Below, one piece after another: positions 32,970 through 41,633 of a stretch of DNA of 64,000 nt. The notes under the pieces were generated by a model. That model was not told where the DNA came from. It made no database searches and saw only the letters and a program-made list of their open reading frames with translations. The stretch spans positions 148,647-212,646 of the forward strand of contig NZ_OAOP01000009.1 in the NCBI RefSeq assembly GCF_900207585.1, given 5' to 3'. The number at the start of each line of letters is the position of its first letter. The stretch's first letter is position 1. This stretch comes from Bacillus oleivorans (GTDB lineage: Bacteria; Bacillota; Bacilli; Bacillales; JC228). The position numbers were made by a program, and so were the translations under genes.

Positions 32970-33380
32970 TTAGCTTGAAATCAAACGAAGCGACTGAATT
33001 AAGGATACACTTTCTGGGGAAAGTTTTTCCGATACCGCTTCTTTCCGTTTTGAATCCATTTTCTGCAGTATGGAGAGTAAATTATTGATTTCATCATGCA
33101 AATACTTCATATGCTCAGTAACAGAAGATATTTGATCTTCTACGTCATTGTCATTGATGGTTGTTGATTTCTGTAATTCTAGTTTCTTCTTAATCTCTTC
33201 AAGAGGAATATGAAGGGTTTTGCAATGTTCAATAAATTTTAAATCTTCAACTGCATCTTCATGGTAAATTCTATAATTGGCCTTTGAACGTTCAGCTACA
33301 AGCAGTCCAATGCTTGTATAGTAATCTATTGTTCTTTTGGAAACATTCGCCACACTAGCTAGTTCGCTAATTCGATACAC
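32970..33380 (-). CDS. MerR-family regulator
   Basis: This is a 136-residue protein with the MerR winged helix (YRISELASVANVSKRTIDYYTSIGLLVAERSKANYRIYHEDAVEDL), a coiled coil and no cysteine-rich metal loop. The GTG start at 33380 is poor: the good site GAGGTGAT lies in front of an ATGATG in another frame that stops after ten codons. A one-base loss in GGGG could have shifted the start. It lies 54 bases before CNNM copy 1 and is probably co-transcribed with it. Confidence 0.75.
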   Translation of the reverse strand: MYRISELASVANVSKRTIDYYTSIGLLVAERSKANYRIYHEDAVEDLKFIEHCKTLHIPLEEIKKKLELQKSTTINDNDVEDQISSVTEHMKYLHDEINNLLSILQKMDSKRKEAVSEKLSPESVSLIQSLRLISS

Positions 33381-33573
33381 TGCCCCATCATATCACCTCT
33401 TTTACTGTAATATTTTTATTATAAATTACGTAAACTATACAGTCAAACGTGACGGTTTTACCATCAGATAGCACTATTAGTTTATTCAGTGCAGGAATGA
33501 ACCATTACATATATCTGAAAATTCAATTAAATGTCTCGAATGAGTCCTACTAGTAAATTTAGTGCTGACAAGA

Positions 33574-33602
33574 TAAAAAACTGGCCGGCCGCCAGTTTTC
33601 GT
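33574..33602 (-). terminator. Terminator of the second CNNM/CorC gene
   Basis: On the minus strand AAAACTGGCGGCC pairs with GGCCAGTTTT and is followed by TTTATC. It ends the upstream paralog and separates it from the MerR operon. Confidence 0.8.
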
Positions 33603-33611
33603 TTGCCTGAA

Positions 33612-34943
33612 TCATTTTGCAAAATTGTATGGATCTGTTGGATCTGATAAGGTATTCATTTTTGCATCAATGTATAGGATGTGATGTCCTTCAATTTCAT
33701 TGACTGTAAACGTAACACCCTGCTCAGTTACAGAGTCGCCCTTTTGAACATCCATTTTTTTAGATAAAAACCAGCCCCCAAGGGTATCGATATCTTCTTC
33801 ATTGATTTGTATATTGAATAAATCATTGACATCCTCGAGAAGGATTTTCGCATCAAGCAGGAAATGTCCCTCTTCGATTTTTCTGACCTCAGCAATTTCA
33901 TCTTTGTCAAATTCATCGCGGATTTCGCCGACAATTTCTTCTAAGATATCTTCCACCGTAACAAGCCCGGCAGTTCCCCCGTATTCATCTAATAAAATCC
34001 CCATATGAGAACGTTCTTTTTGCATGATTACTAATAAATCGTGAATCGGAATACTTTCTATGACCCGGATGATGGGTTTTAAGTATTTCGGGACAGGCGC
34101 GTTTTCAGGGCAATTTTGATATACACAATCGGTGAGTAATTGTTTGATATTGATAAATCCAATAATGTTATCTTTATCTTCTTCAATCACTGGGTACCTG
34201 GTAAAGCCCTCTTCCTTTACAATTTCAAGGATTTCTCTTAGGCTTGCATTGACATTGATTGCGACAATTTCGGTTCGGGGAACCATGATTTCCCGGGCGA
34301 CCCGATCGTCAAATTCAAAAATATTACTCATATATTTATATTCGGATTGATTAATTTCTCCGCTTTCATAGCTTTCGGAAAGAAGAATTCGCAGTTCTTC
34401 TTCAGAATGAGCCAGCTCATTTTCTGAAACCCGTTCCATCCCCAGCATTTTCACAATGAGCAGGGCAGAGCCATTTAATAGCCAAATAATAGGTCGCATC
34501 ACTTTATAAAACCATATCAGTGTTTTGGAGACGGAAAGGGTAATATTAACAGCTTTCTGAATAGCCGCTGTTTTAGGAGCCAGCTCTCCAACGACAACAT
34601 GAATATATGTAATAAAAGAAAAGGCTATTAAAAATGAAATGACATGGACAATGGATTCAGGAATCCCAAGCCTTTGTAAAAGGGGATGTATGAGGTCAGC
34701 AACTGTAGGCTCTCCAAGCCACCCGAGTCCCAAGGCTGTAATCGTTATTCCGAGCTGACATGCGGACAAATATTCATCTAAATGAGTCGTTATATGTTTA
34801 GCTGCAATTGCTTTTTTGTTCCCCTCGGCAATAAGAGCATCTAATTGAGAACTTCTAACCTTTACAATCGCAAATTCCGAGGAAACGAAAAACGCCGTTA
34901 AGGCAATAAGAATGATGACAAGAAAAATATTAATTAGTACCAA
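33612..34943 (-). CDS. CNNM/CorC-type divalent cation transporter, copy 2
   Basis: This 443-residue paralog of copy 1 has the same domain order: DUF21 membrane domain, CBS pair (VPRTEIVAI, EGFTRYPVIEEDKDNIIGFINI) and CorC_HlyC. The [15 protein letters not shown] segment is shared. TTG at 34943 follows AAGGTG. A leader ORF again precedes it. The tandem pair likely arose by duplication. Magnesium or another divalent cation export is inferred from characterised homologs. Confidence 0.85.
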   Translation of the reverse strand: MVLINIFLVIILIALTAFFVSSEFAIVKVRSSQLDALIAEGNKKAIAAKHITTHLDEYLSACQLGITITALGLGWLGEPTVADLIHPLLQRLGIPESIVHVISFLIAFSFITYIHVVVGELAPKTAAIQKAVNITLSVSKTLIWFYKVMRPIIWLLNGSALLIVKMLGMERVSENELAHSEEELRILLSESYESGEINQSEYKYMSNIFEFDDRVAREIMVPRTEIVAINVNASLREILEIVKEEGFTRYPVIEEDKDNIIGFINIKQLLTDCVYQNCPENAPVPKYLKPIIRVIESIPIHDLLVIMQKERSHMGILLDEYGGTAGLVTVEDILEEIVGEIRDEFDKDEIAEVRKIEEGHFLLDAKILLEDVNDLFNIQINEEDIDTLGGWFLSKKMDVQKGDSVTEQGVTFTVNEIEGHHILYIDAKMNTLSDPTDPYNFAK

Positions 34944-34957
34944 TTTTCACCTTGCAA
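34934..34957 (-). other. Candidate 7-codon leader ORF before CNNM copy 2
   Basis: GGAGGTG (34972-34966) is followed after eight bases by TTG and the frame M-Q-G-E-N-W-Y-stop, whose last three codons overlap the TTG GTA CTA start of the main gene. The overlap would couple translation of the two frames. Function is inferred from the parallel in copy 1. Confidence 0.4.
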
Positions 34958-35098
34958 CAGGCTTACACCTCCGTATAATAGCCTTTTTTTAATTTCCCCT
35001 TGTTTTGTAAAGTCATGCACTTTAGATTAAATCAGTATTCTGAAGTTCAAACCTTTGGTAAAATAGGAGTATTGATTTTGATGTGGAGGTCGGGAGTA

Positions 35099-35857
35099 AT
35101 GAAACAATTGAATTCGGATCTACTATATATGCAAATGAACAAAACAGAACAATATGTACTTTCCCATGGAATAACGTTCACCGACTTTATCAAATCGATG
35201 AATAACCCAATTGAATCCGTTCTGTTATTAGAGCACAAATTTGATGACGTACAGCTGCATCTTCGCTCGCTTTTTAATTACATTGAACATGAAAAAATAA
35301 AGGATTTAATAAAAGAAGATGTCTCAAGTTATGGTGAGTTTAGCTGGGTTGACTTTGAAGATATCGAAGCGTTAGACGAATTAGACGGTCAAGAAATAGC
35401 TGAATTGCTCTTCCTCAATCACATGAAGCATCCTTTGCGCAGTGCTTTTTTTCAAAAATTAAATAATCGTTTTGTTTATTTGGCTCACGATGACGGTTGG
35501 ATTAATAAAACCTACTATCGAAATTTAGATGATTTTTACAGTGTTCTGCGTTATATGATCATGAATGTAATGATCAGAGAACAGAAACATAGAGGCTTTA
35601 TGTTTTTTAAAAAGACTTCTAAACCGGAACCTATTGACTTTTCTTCTTTAAAGAATTTATCAGGATTACTCTTTGAGGGTTGTGTCATAGATACAGAAAA
35701 AGTGAAATCATCGAGAGGAAAATTTGAGATCCCATTTTATAATTTAGGCACTTATTGGAATATGGATGAGATGAAAGATGCATATGAAAATATGAAGAGT
35801 AAACCAGATATTGTGGTTACATATAACTTGAAAGATAAAAGATGGAATCTAGTGTAG
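35099..35857 (+). CDS. Hypothetical soluble protein
   Basis: This 252-residue protein has no signal peptide or membrane segment. It is rich in acidic and aromatic residues, with EFSWVDFEDIEALDELDG in the middle and a C-terminal region ending IVVTYNLKDKRWNLV. I do not recognise the family. ATG at 35099 follows TGGAGGTCGGGAG. A longer frame to 35000 has no ribosome binding site. It is followed by a broken SMR gene. Confidence 0.7.
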   Translation: MKQLNSDLLYMQMNKTEQYVLSHGITFTDFIKSMNNPIESVLLLEHKFDDVQLHLRSLFNYIEHEKIKDLIKEDVSSYGEFSWVDFEDIEALDELDGQEIAELLFLNHMKHPLRSAFFQKLNNRFVYLAHDDGWINKTYYRNLDDFYSVLRYMIMNVMIREQKHRGFMFFKKTSKPEPIDFSSLKNLSGLLFEGCVIDTEKVKSSRGKFEIPFYNLGTYWNMDEMKDAYENMKSKPDIVVTYNLKDKRWNLV

Positions 35858-35865
35858 TCTATCTT

Positions 35866-36075
35866 TTATCTTGTTCATTCTTACGAATAGAAAGGAAGAG
35901 TCTTAAAGTTTCGATTCCTTTAGGGATCGGATATGCTGTTTGGACGAGCATGGGTGCTGCAGGCAGTTTGGTGATAGGAATGTTATTCTTCAAGGAAGCA
36001 AAAGATATTAAACGAATCTTTTATTTGGCTCTTATTATTGTAAGTGTAATAGGTTTAAGAATAACAAGCGAATAG
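35866..36075 (+). pseudogene. 5'-truncated SMR-family efflux gene
   Basis: The frame encodes only the last two-thirds of a small multidrug resistance protein: SLKVSIPLGIGYAVWTSMGAAGSLVIG and the final helix ending LRITSE. A full SMR protein has about 105 residues and four helices; the first helix with its essential Glu is absent, and the 5' end runs into the preceding gene without a ribosome binding site. It is a remnant and not expected to pump. Confidence 0.75.
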
Positions 36076-36085
36076 GAAAACAATA

Positions 36086-36128
36086 GACCTTAAGAAGGAG
36101 AAATAAACTCCTTATTAAGGTCTTTTTT
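36086..36128 (+). terminator. Strong terminator after the SMR remnant
   Basis: GACCTTAA-GAAGGAG pairs with CTCCTTATTAAGGTC and is followed by six T. Confidence 0.9.
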
Positions 36129-36305
36129 ATCAACTAAATAAATTTTCAAAAGAAGTGGTATTTAGAATTATTACAAATTTTCGACAAAATGAAACAGGCT
36201 TTTAGACCCATAAATATAAGGAATATCGTATAAAACGGATGTTTTAAACGTTTGTATCGAAATAGATTATTAGCATTGTTCGACAAATTTTGAGTTTTCT
36301 ATGTA

Positions 36306-36334
36306 TTGAAAAAATTAGAATAAGCGTGTATACT
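36306..36334 (+). promoter_or_regulatory. Sigma-A promoter of the app operon
   Basis: TTGAAA (36306-36311), 17-base spacer, TATACT (36329-36334), 58 bases before appD. The DNA before it (36129-36305) holds only a weak CodY-box-like AATTTTCGACAAAAT with four mismatches. Confidence 0.7.
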
Positions 36335-36392
36335 TTTCAAAAGTTACAGAGTTTTCATTATTTTTAAAATTAAATAAGCCGAGGTGACGTGG

Positions 36393-37364
36393 ATGACGCA
36401 GCAAACATTACTAAATGTAGAAGGTCTAAAGACCTATTTCTACTTGGATAACAAAAAAGTGGCCAAAGCCGTAGATGGTGTTAACTTCGCAATTACTCCA
36501 GGAGAAACATTAGCACTAGTCGGTGAATCAGGCAGTGGGAAAAGTATCACGTCTCTATCGATTATGCAGTTAATTAATAGGCCTGGAAAAATAGAAGGTG
36601 GCAAGATTATTTTTGGCGGAAAGGATCTTGTGGGATTATCTGATAAACAAATGTCTAAAATCCGCGGTAAGGATATCGCGATGATTTTCCAGGAACCTAT
36701 GACCGCATTAAACCCGGTTTTTACAATTGGAAATCAAATTGTGGAAACGTTAAAGCGTCATAAAAAGTTATCTAAAAAAGAGGCCAATATAAAAGCGATT
36801 GAACTTTTAAAAATGGTAGGCTTCCCAAGAGCTGAAGAAACGATGAAGGAGTATCCTCACCAGCTTTCAGGAGGGATGCGCCAGCGGGCGATGATTGCTA
36901 TCGCCATTTCCTGTGATCCAAAGCTATTAATTGCCGATGAACCTACCACAGCTTTGGATGTGACGATCCAAGCGCAAATATTAGATTTATTAGATGAAAT
37001 GAAAAAGAAGTTTAATATGGCAGTCCTCTTAATTACGCATGACCTTGGCGTTGTTGCCGAATATGCAGACCGGGTAATGGTCATGTACGGAGGGCAAATT
37101 GTTGAAGATACCACGGTAGAAAGATTATTTACAAATCCAAAGCACCCTTATACAAATGGCCTATTAGAAAGCTTGCCAAGTCTTGATAAAGAAGTTGATC
37201 GATTAGGTGCAATCAAGGGAATGGTTCCGCCGGCCTATAACTTTCCTGCGGGTTGCCGCTTTGCAGACCGCTGTCCAAAGGCAATGGATCAATGTAAAGA
37301 CAGCAATCCTGAATTACTTCCTGTAAAACCCGGTCACGATGTTCGCTGCTATCTCTATCAATAA
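36393..37364 (+). CDS. appD: Oligopeptide ABC transporter ATPase AppD
   Basis: This 323-residue ATPase has Walker A (GESGSGKS), signature LSGGMRQR, Walker B (LLIADEPTTALD) and the oligopeptide-family C-terminal GCRFADRCPKAMDQC cysteine motif. The gene order ATPase, ATPase, binding protein, permease, permease is that of B. subtilis appDFABC. It hydrolyses ATP for peptide import. ATG at 36393 follows GAGGTGA. A DppD assignment is also possible. Confidence 0.9.
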   Translation: MTQQTLLNVEGLKTYFYLDNKKVAKAVDGVNFAITPGETLALVGESGSGKSITSLSIMQLINRPGKIEGGKIIFGGKDLVGLSDKQMSKIRGKDIAMIFQEPMTALNPVFTIGNQIVETLKRHKKLSKKEANIKAIELLKMVGFPRAEETMKEYPHQLSGGMRQRAMIAIAISCDPKLLIADEPTTALDVTIQAQILDLLDEMKKKFNMAVLLITHDLGVVAEYADRVMVMYGGQIVEDTTVERLFTNPKHPYTNGLLESLPSLDKEVDRLGAIKGMVPPAYNFPAGCRFADRCPKAMDQCKDSNPELLPVKPGHDVRCYLYQ

Positions 37365-37374
37365 GGAGGCTAAC

Positions 37375-38382
37375 ATGTCCATACTCGAAAAAGATTTAAA
37401 GCTAAAGACAGACCAGGATTACATAGTACAAGCAAAAAATATAAAAAAATACTTTCCAATTAAAGGCGGTATTTTAAAGCGGACGATTGGCCATGTAAAA
37501 GCCGTTGATGATGTATCGCTTAATATTTTTCGCGGCGAAACACTCGGAGTAGTAGGAGAGTCAGGTTCTGGAAAGTCGACTCTAGGAAGAGTCATTTTGC
37601 GATTGCAAAATCCGACGGAAGGCCAAATTCTATTTGAAAATCAGGATATTTCTACAATCGGAAACCGCAAGTTACGGCCGATAAGAAAAGATATGCAAAT
37701 CGTATTCCAAGATCCATATGCTTCATTAAACGGGAAGATGAATGTTTCCCAATTAATTGAAGAACCTCTTATTGTCCAAACATCGATGTCAAAGAGTGAA
37801 CGAAGAGAAAAAACAATCAGTTTATTAGAGAAGGTTGGGCTTCGTCCAGAGGATCGTTTGAAATATCCACATGAATTTTCAGGTGGTCAGCGGCAGCGGA
37901 TCAGTATTGCTCGTGCCCTTGCATTAAATCCAAAGTTTGTTATATGTGACGAACCAGTATCTGCTTTAGATGTATCGATACAGGCGCAAGTTCTCAATTT
38001 GATGGCAGACCTGCAGGAAGATTTTAATCTAACTTATTTGTTTATCGCACACGATTTAAGCGTTGTGAAACATATTAGTGACAGGGTCGCCGTTATGTAT
38101 CTAGGACGGATTGCTGAAATCGCACCGAAAAAGGCTATCTACGAGAAGCCGCTTCACCCGTATACACAAGCGCTTCTTTCTTCTGTACCATCTACGGATG
38201 TACATAACAGACGTGAAAAAATCATTTTAAAGGGAGACCTTCCGAGTCCATCCAATCCTCCAAGCGGATGCGCGTTTAGAACACGCTGTCCACTCGCTCA
38301 TGATCGCTGTACAGCTGAACGCCCAGAGTTATCTGATATGGGTAATGGCCATTTTGTTGCTTGCCATTTGTATGATAAGTAG
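37375..38382 (+). CDS. appF: Oligopeptide ABC transporter ATPase AppF
   Basis: This 335-residue ATPase is the second of the pair, with Walker A (GESGSGKST), FSGGQRQRISIARAL, Walker B (FVICDEPVSALD) and the C-terminal GCAFRTRCPLAHDRC motif. ATG follows AAGGAGG, ten bases past the appD stop. It binds nucleotide with AppD in the peptide importer. Confidence 0.92.
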   Translation: MSILEKDLKLKTDQDYIVQAKNIKKYFPIKGGILKRTIGHVKAVDDVSLNIFRGETLGVVGESGSGKSTLGRVILRLQNPTEGQILFENQDISTIGNRKLRPIRKDMQIVFQDPYASLNGKMNVSQLIEEPLIVQTSMSKSERREKTISLLEKVGLRPEDRLKYPHEFSGGQRQRISIARALALNPKFVICDEPVSALDVSIQAQVLNLMADLQEDFNLTYLFIAHDLSVVKHISDRVAVMYLGRIAEIAPKKAIYEKPLHPYTQALLSSVPSTDVHNRREKIILKGDLPSPSNPPSGCAFRTRCPLAHDRCTAERPELSDMGNGHFVACHLYDK

Positions 38383-38418
38383 TCACCATTTTTTATCGTA
38401 TAAGGAAAAAGTACTTTA

Positions 38419-38706
38419 GTGATTGACAACTGGAAGCAGCCCAGCGTCTATCGGACTTATCTAGCTCCATTGCCTAGGTACTCGAGTCGCTTCACCTCCT
38501 CCTTCAGAAGCAAAGAACGCTTCTTCGTCCGAGGCGCAAGCGTTGTCGGGCCAATTCTAGGCAATTCCGCTTTTAGGTTTCCCTCACCTCTGGTCGATAA
38601 GGAAGCCAGACTCGGCTTTCGGTCGCTGTGTTTCCTTTATCTCACTGCTGCGAAAGTAAAGTCCATACCGTCGCTGACCGGGCGCTTCCGCTTTTCTTAT
38701 GAATAA
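38419..38706 (+). repeat. Dispersed Bacillus repeat inside the app operon
   Basis: The stretch contains TCTATCGGACTTATCTAGC, CCTAGGTACTCGAGTCGC and ends GCGCTTCCGCTTTTCTTATG. These match a widespread Bacillus intergenic element (TCTAGCTCC..GCCTAG..CTCGAG.. start and CGCTTTTCTTAT end). It has paired arms, for example AGAACGCTTCTTCG. The open frame across it is not a gene. Confidence 0.75.
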
Positions 38707-38775
38707 GGAGGTGGTTTTGCTAAAGTGGTATAAGTTTTTCCAATTTATTTTTGAAAAATTTAAGGGGTGAATGTT

Positions 38776-40572
38776 TTGAAAAACAGAAAACATTGGTTAC
38801 TTATGCTTATCTTTGTTCTCCTTCTGGGAATACTTGCTGCATGTTCGAGTGACGCAGGTGAAGGAGATAACGAACCAGATGATGGGACAGAACAGCCGGA
38901 AGGTGAAGGCGATGGAGATGGTGTAACAGATGGTCCGCAAATGGGAGGAACCATTGTAGGGGCAATGGACACTGCACCTACAGGATTATTTAACCCGATT
39001 TTCTATACAGAAGCATATGAAGCAAATATCCTAGATTTTACTCATGAAGGTTTATTATCACAAAATGAAAATCTAGAATTTGAACCGAACTTAGCAAAAA
39101 AATGGACGTTTAATGAGGATCAAACCCAATTAACTCTCGAATTAGAGCAAGGCGTTAAATGGCATGATGGCGAAGAATTTACAGCAGCGGATGTTGTCTT
39201 TACCTATAAAACTATAGCGAGCCCTGGGTATGTAGAGGCTGGTGGAGTCCGTGATGACTATGTTATAAGATTAAAAGGTTTCGAGGCATTTAGAGCTGGT
39301 GAAACAGATGTATTTGAGGGAGTTACAGCTGATGGGGACTACACGGTTACATTTCATTTTACAGAACCAAACGTAACAGCTCTTAGTGATGCTTCTTTCC
39401 CAATTATTCCCGAACACATTTTCAAAGATATTCCTGTAGCAGAAATTCCGACACATGCAGCATCTCTAGAACCGGGTAAAGTGATCGGAACAGGACCATT
39501 CAAATTTACCGAAATGATTGATGGTGAGCAGTATGTATTAGAAAAGCATGCTGACTATTGGAAGGGTGAGCCTTATCTTGATGGTATCACTTGGCGTGTT
39601 GTAGACCAAGCGGTAATCCTCGGGTTACTAGAAAATCAAGAGATTGATTTTGTCGCTGATCCAAACGGTTTCCAACCGGCTGACTATGAAACGGTTGCGG
39701 CGATGGATCATCTTAGTATTATCGAGCAGCCAGACTTTGGTTATCAGATCATGGGTCTATTCCATAATCACCGTACACCAGAGGAAAGTGAAGCAGGTGT
39801 GATTAACCCTGAAAATTGGGTGCCAAACGAAGATTTAGCCAGCAAAGAAGTACGTCAGGCGATTGCATATGCGATTAATCGTCAAGGGCTAATTGACGGA
39901 TTGCTTTATGGAAAAGGATCTGTTATTAATGCCCCGATTGCGACCCAATTCTGGGCATATGACGGGGAAAATCCAAACCAATATCCGTTTGATCCTGAAA
40001 AAGCAAAACAATTGCTAGATGATGCAGGATATGTCGATACAAATGGAGATGGTTTCCGTGAAGACCCTAATGGGGAAGAGTGGGTTCTTTCTTTACACTT
40101 CCCGCTTGGAAATCAGCTTCGTGAAAGATCAGCACCAATTATCGAAGAAATGCTTGAAGCAGTTGGCATTAACATAGACCTCGCCCAACCGATGGAAATG
40201 GCCGCTTATGTTCCAGAGCTTGAAACGAATACAGATTGGGATCTTTATTTACTAGGCTGGAGCTTAGGAAGCGGGGATCCAGATCCGAGCGGACTGTGGG
40301 GTTCTACCGCCGCCTACAACTTTGGGCGCTGGTATAATCCAGAAGCTGATCAATTATTACAGGATGCTCTAACACCGCCAGATGCCTTTGAACAGGATTA
40401 CCGTAAACAAGTATATAGCGACTGGCAAGTCATGTTCCAGGATGATCTTCCTGCGGTTATCTTGTATGCGCAAAATAGCCTATGGGCCTATAATAAGCGG
40501 ATCCAGGGAATAGAACCACTTCCATATTCGATGTACAATGAACCGCAATTATGGTGGGTTAACGGAGAGTAA
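38776..40572 (+). CDS. appA: Oligopeptide-binding lipoprotein AppA
   Basis: This 598-residue SBP_bac_5 protein is a lipoprotein (lipobox LAAC) with an acidic linker rich in Asp, Glu and Gly. The solute-binding part includes LTLELEQGVKWHDGEEFTAADVVFTYK, the family signature, and the GTGPFKF segment. It captures peptides outside the membrane for the importer. TTG at 38776 follows AGGGGTGAATG. A dispersed repeat separates it from appF, so its expression may differ. Confidence 0.9.
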   Translation: MKNRKHWLLMLIFVLLLGILAACSSDAGEGDNEPDDGTEQPEGEGDGDGVTDGPQMGGTIVGAMDTAPTGLFNPIFYTEAYEANILDFTHEGLLSQNENLEFEPNLAKKWTFNEDQTQLTLELEQGVKWHDGEEFTAADVVFTYKTIASPGYVEAGGVRDDYVIRLKGFEAFRAGETDVFEGVTADGDYTVTFHFTEPNVTALSDASFPIIPEHIFKDIPVAEIPTHAASLEPGKVIGTGPFKFTEMIDGEQYVLEKHADYWKGEPYLDGITWRVVDQAVILGLLENQEIDFVADPNGFQPADYETVAAMDHLSIIEQPDFGYQIMGLFHNHRTPEESEAGVINPENWVPNEDLASKEVRQAIAYAINRQGLIDGLLYGKGSVINAPIATQFWAYDGENPNQYPFDPEKAKQLLDDAGYVDTNGDGFREDPNGEEWVLSLHFPLGNQLRERSAPIIEEMLEAVGINIDLAQPMEMAAYVPELETNTDWDLYLLGWSLGSGDPDPSGLWGSTAAYNFGRWYNPEADQLLQDALTPPDAFEQDYRKQVYSDWQVMFQDDLPAVILYAQNSLWAYNKRIQGIEPLPYSMYNEPQLWWVNGE

Positions 40573-40596
40573 AACTTAATGAAATTTTAGAAGGGG

Positions 40597-40629
40597 TTAG
40601 AGCGTGCGGAGAAACGCCGCATGCTCTAT
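40597..40629 (+). promoter_or_regulatory. Intercistronic stem-loop between appA and appB
   Basis: AGAGCGTGCGG (40599-40609) pairs with CCGCATGCTCT (40617-40627), one wobble, with no T run after it. It may protect the appA message and lower permease expression, as in many ABC operons; this is inferred. Confidence 0.6.
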
Positions 40630-40656
40630 TTCATTTAAAAGAATGGAGGGGATAAG

Positions 40657-41622
40657 ATGTACAAATATATCGTTCGGCGCCTACTCATCTTCATACCGAT
40701 GTTATTTGCATTAACAGTTATCGTATTTGGTTTAGTAAGAGCTGCTCCAGGGGACCCATTTTCAGGCAGGTTATTGGATCCGGATATTGACCCTAAAATT
40801 TTTGAACAGCAAAGAGAAGCGGCCGGATTAAACGATCCTCTTCCTGTTCAATATTTTCGTTGGGTTTCTGGTGCTCTTCAAGGTGATTTTGGAGAATCAT
40901 TTGTTTATAGAGGACGTGAAGTTTCGGATTTAATTGCAGATCGTATTGAAAATACCCTATATTTAGGCATGTTTTCGCTATTTATAACACTTATAGTCTC
41001 AATCCCAATTGGGATCTATTCAGCCCGCAAACCGTATTCATTACTAGATTACGGAGCAACGACTTTTGGATTCCTCGGTTTAGCTATTCCAAACTTCTTT
41101 TTTGGATTAGTAGCAATTTACTTTTTTTCAATCCATCTTGGGTGGTTCCCTTCACAAGGTACTGTTTCATCGAGTGGTTTAGAAGGGATTGAACTATTTT
41201 TGGATAAGCTCCATCACTTGTTTTTACCAGGAATTACTTTAGGGTTAGCAAGTACTGCCGCTTACATGCGCTACATGCGATCTGAAGTATTAGATGTATT
41301 GGGGAAGGATTTTATCCGTACGGCCAAGGCCAAAGGGATGACAGATCGAAATGTACTTTACAAGCATACGCTTCGAAATGCATTAATTCCCATCATTACA
41401 TTAATGGGCTTTGAAATTGGACTACTGCTTAGTGGAGCTGTTATTACAGAAGGAGTATTTCAATACCCCGGACTCGGAACACTTTTTCTAACCTCTATTG
41501 GAAATAGAGACTATCCTGTAATTATGGCGATTAACCTACTTCTAGGTTTCTTTATCCTTTTAGGAAATTTATTAGCGGATATATTTTATAGTATTGTCGA
41601 CCCAAGAATTCGCTATGATTGA
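40657..41622 (+). CDS. appB: Oligopeptide ABC permease AppB
   Basis: This 321-residue protein has six membrane helices and the BPD_transp_1 EAA loop (RTAKAKGMTDRNVLYKHTLRNALIPI). The N-terminal helix MYKYIVRRLLIFIPM is typical of OppB. ATG follows ATGGAGGGG. It forms the membrane pore with AppC. Confidence 0.9.
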   Translation: MYKYIVRRLLIFIPMLFALTVIVFGLVRAAPGDPFSGRLLDPDIDPKIFEQQREAAGLNDPLPVQYFRWVSGALQGDFGESFVYRGREVSDLIADRIENTLYLGMFSLFITLIVSIPIGIYSARKPYSLLDYGATTFGFLGLAIPNFFFGLVAIYFFSIHLGWFPSQGTVSSSGLEGIELFLDKLHHLFLPGITLGLASTAAYMRYMRSEVLDVLGKDFIRTAKAKGMTDRNVLYKHTLRNALIPIITLMGFEIGLLLSGAVITEGVFQYPGLGTLFLTSIGNRDYPVIMAINLLLGFFILLGNLLADIFYSIVDPRIRYD

Positions 41623-41633
41623 GGTGGAATAAT

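Noticed and set aside
36170..36195. CodY box before the app operon
   Set aside because: AATTTTCGACAAAAT has four mismatches to the consensus; too weak to claim.
38419..38706. 95-codon open frame (plus strand) and a 69-codon frame on the other strand
   Set aside because: They lie within a dispersed non-coding repeat, show no protein family pattern and no ribosome binding site.
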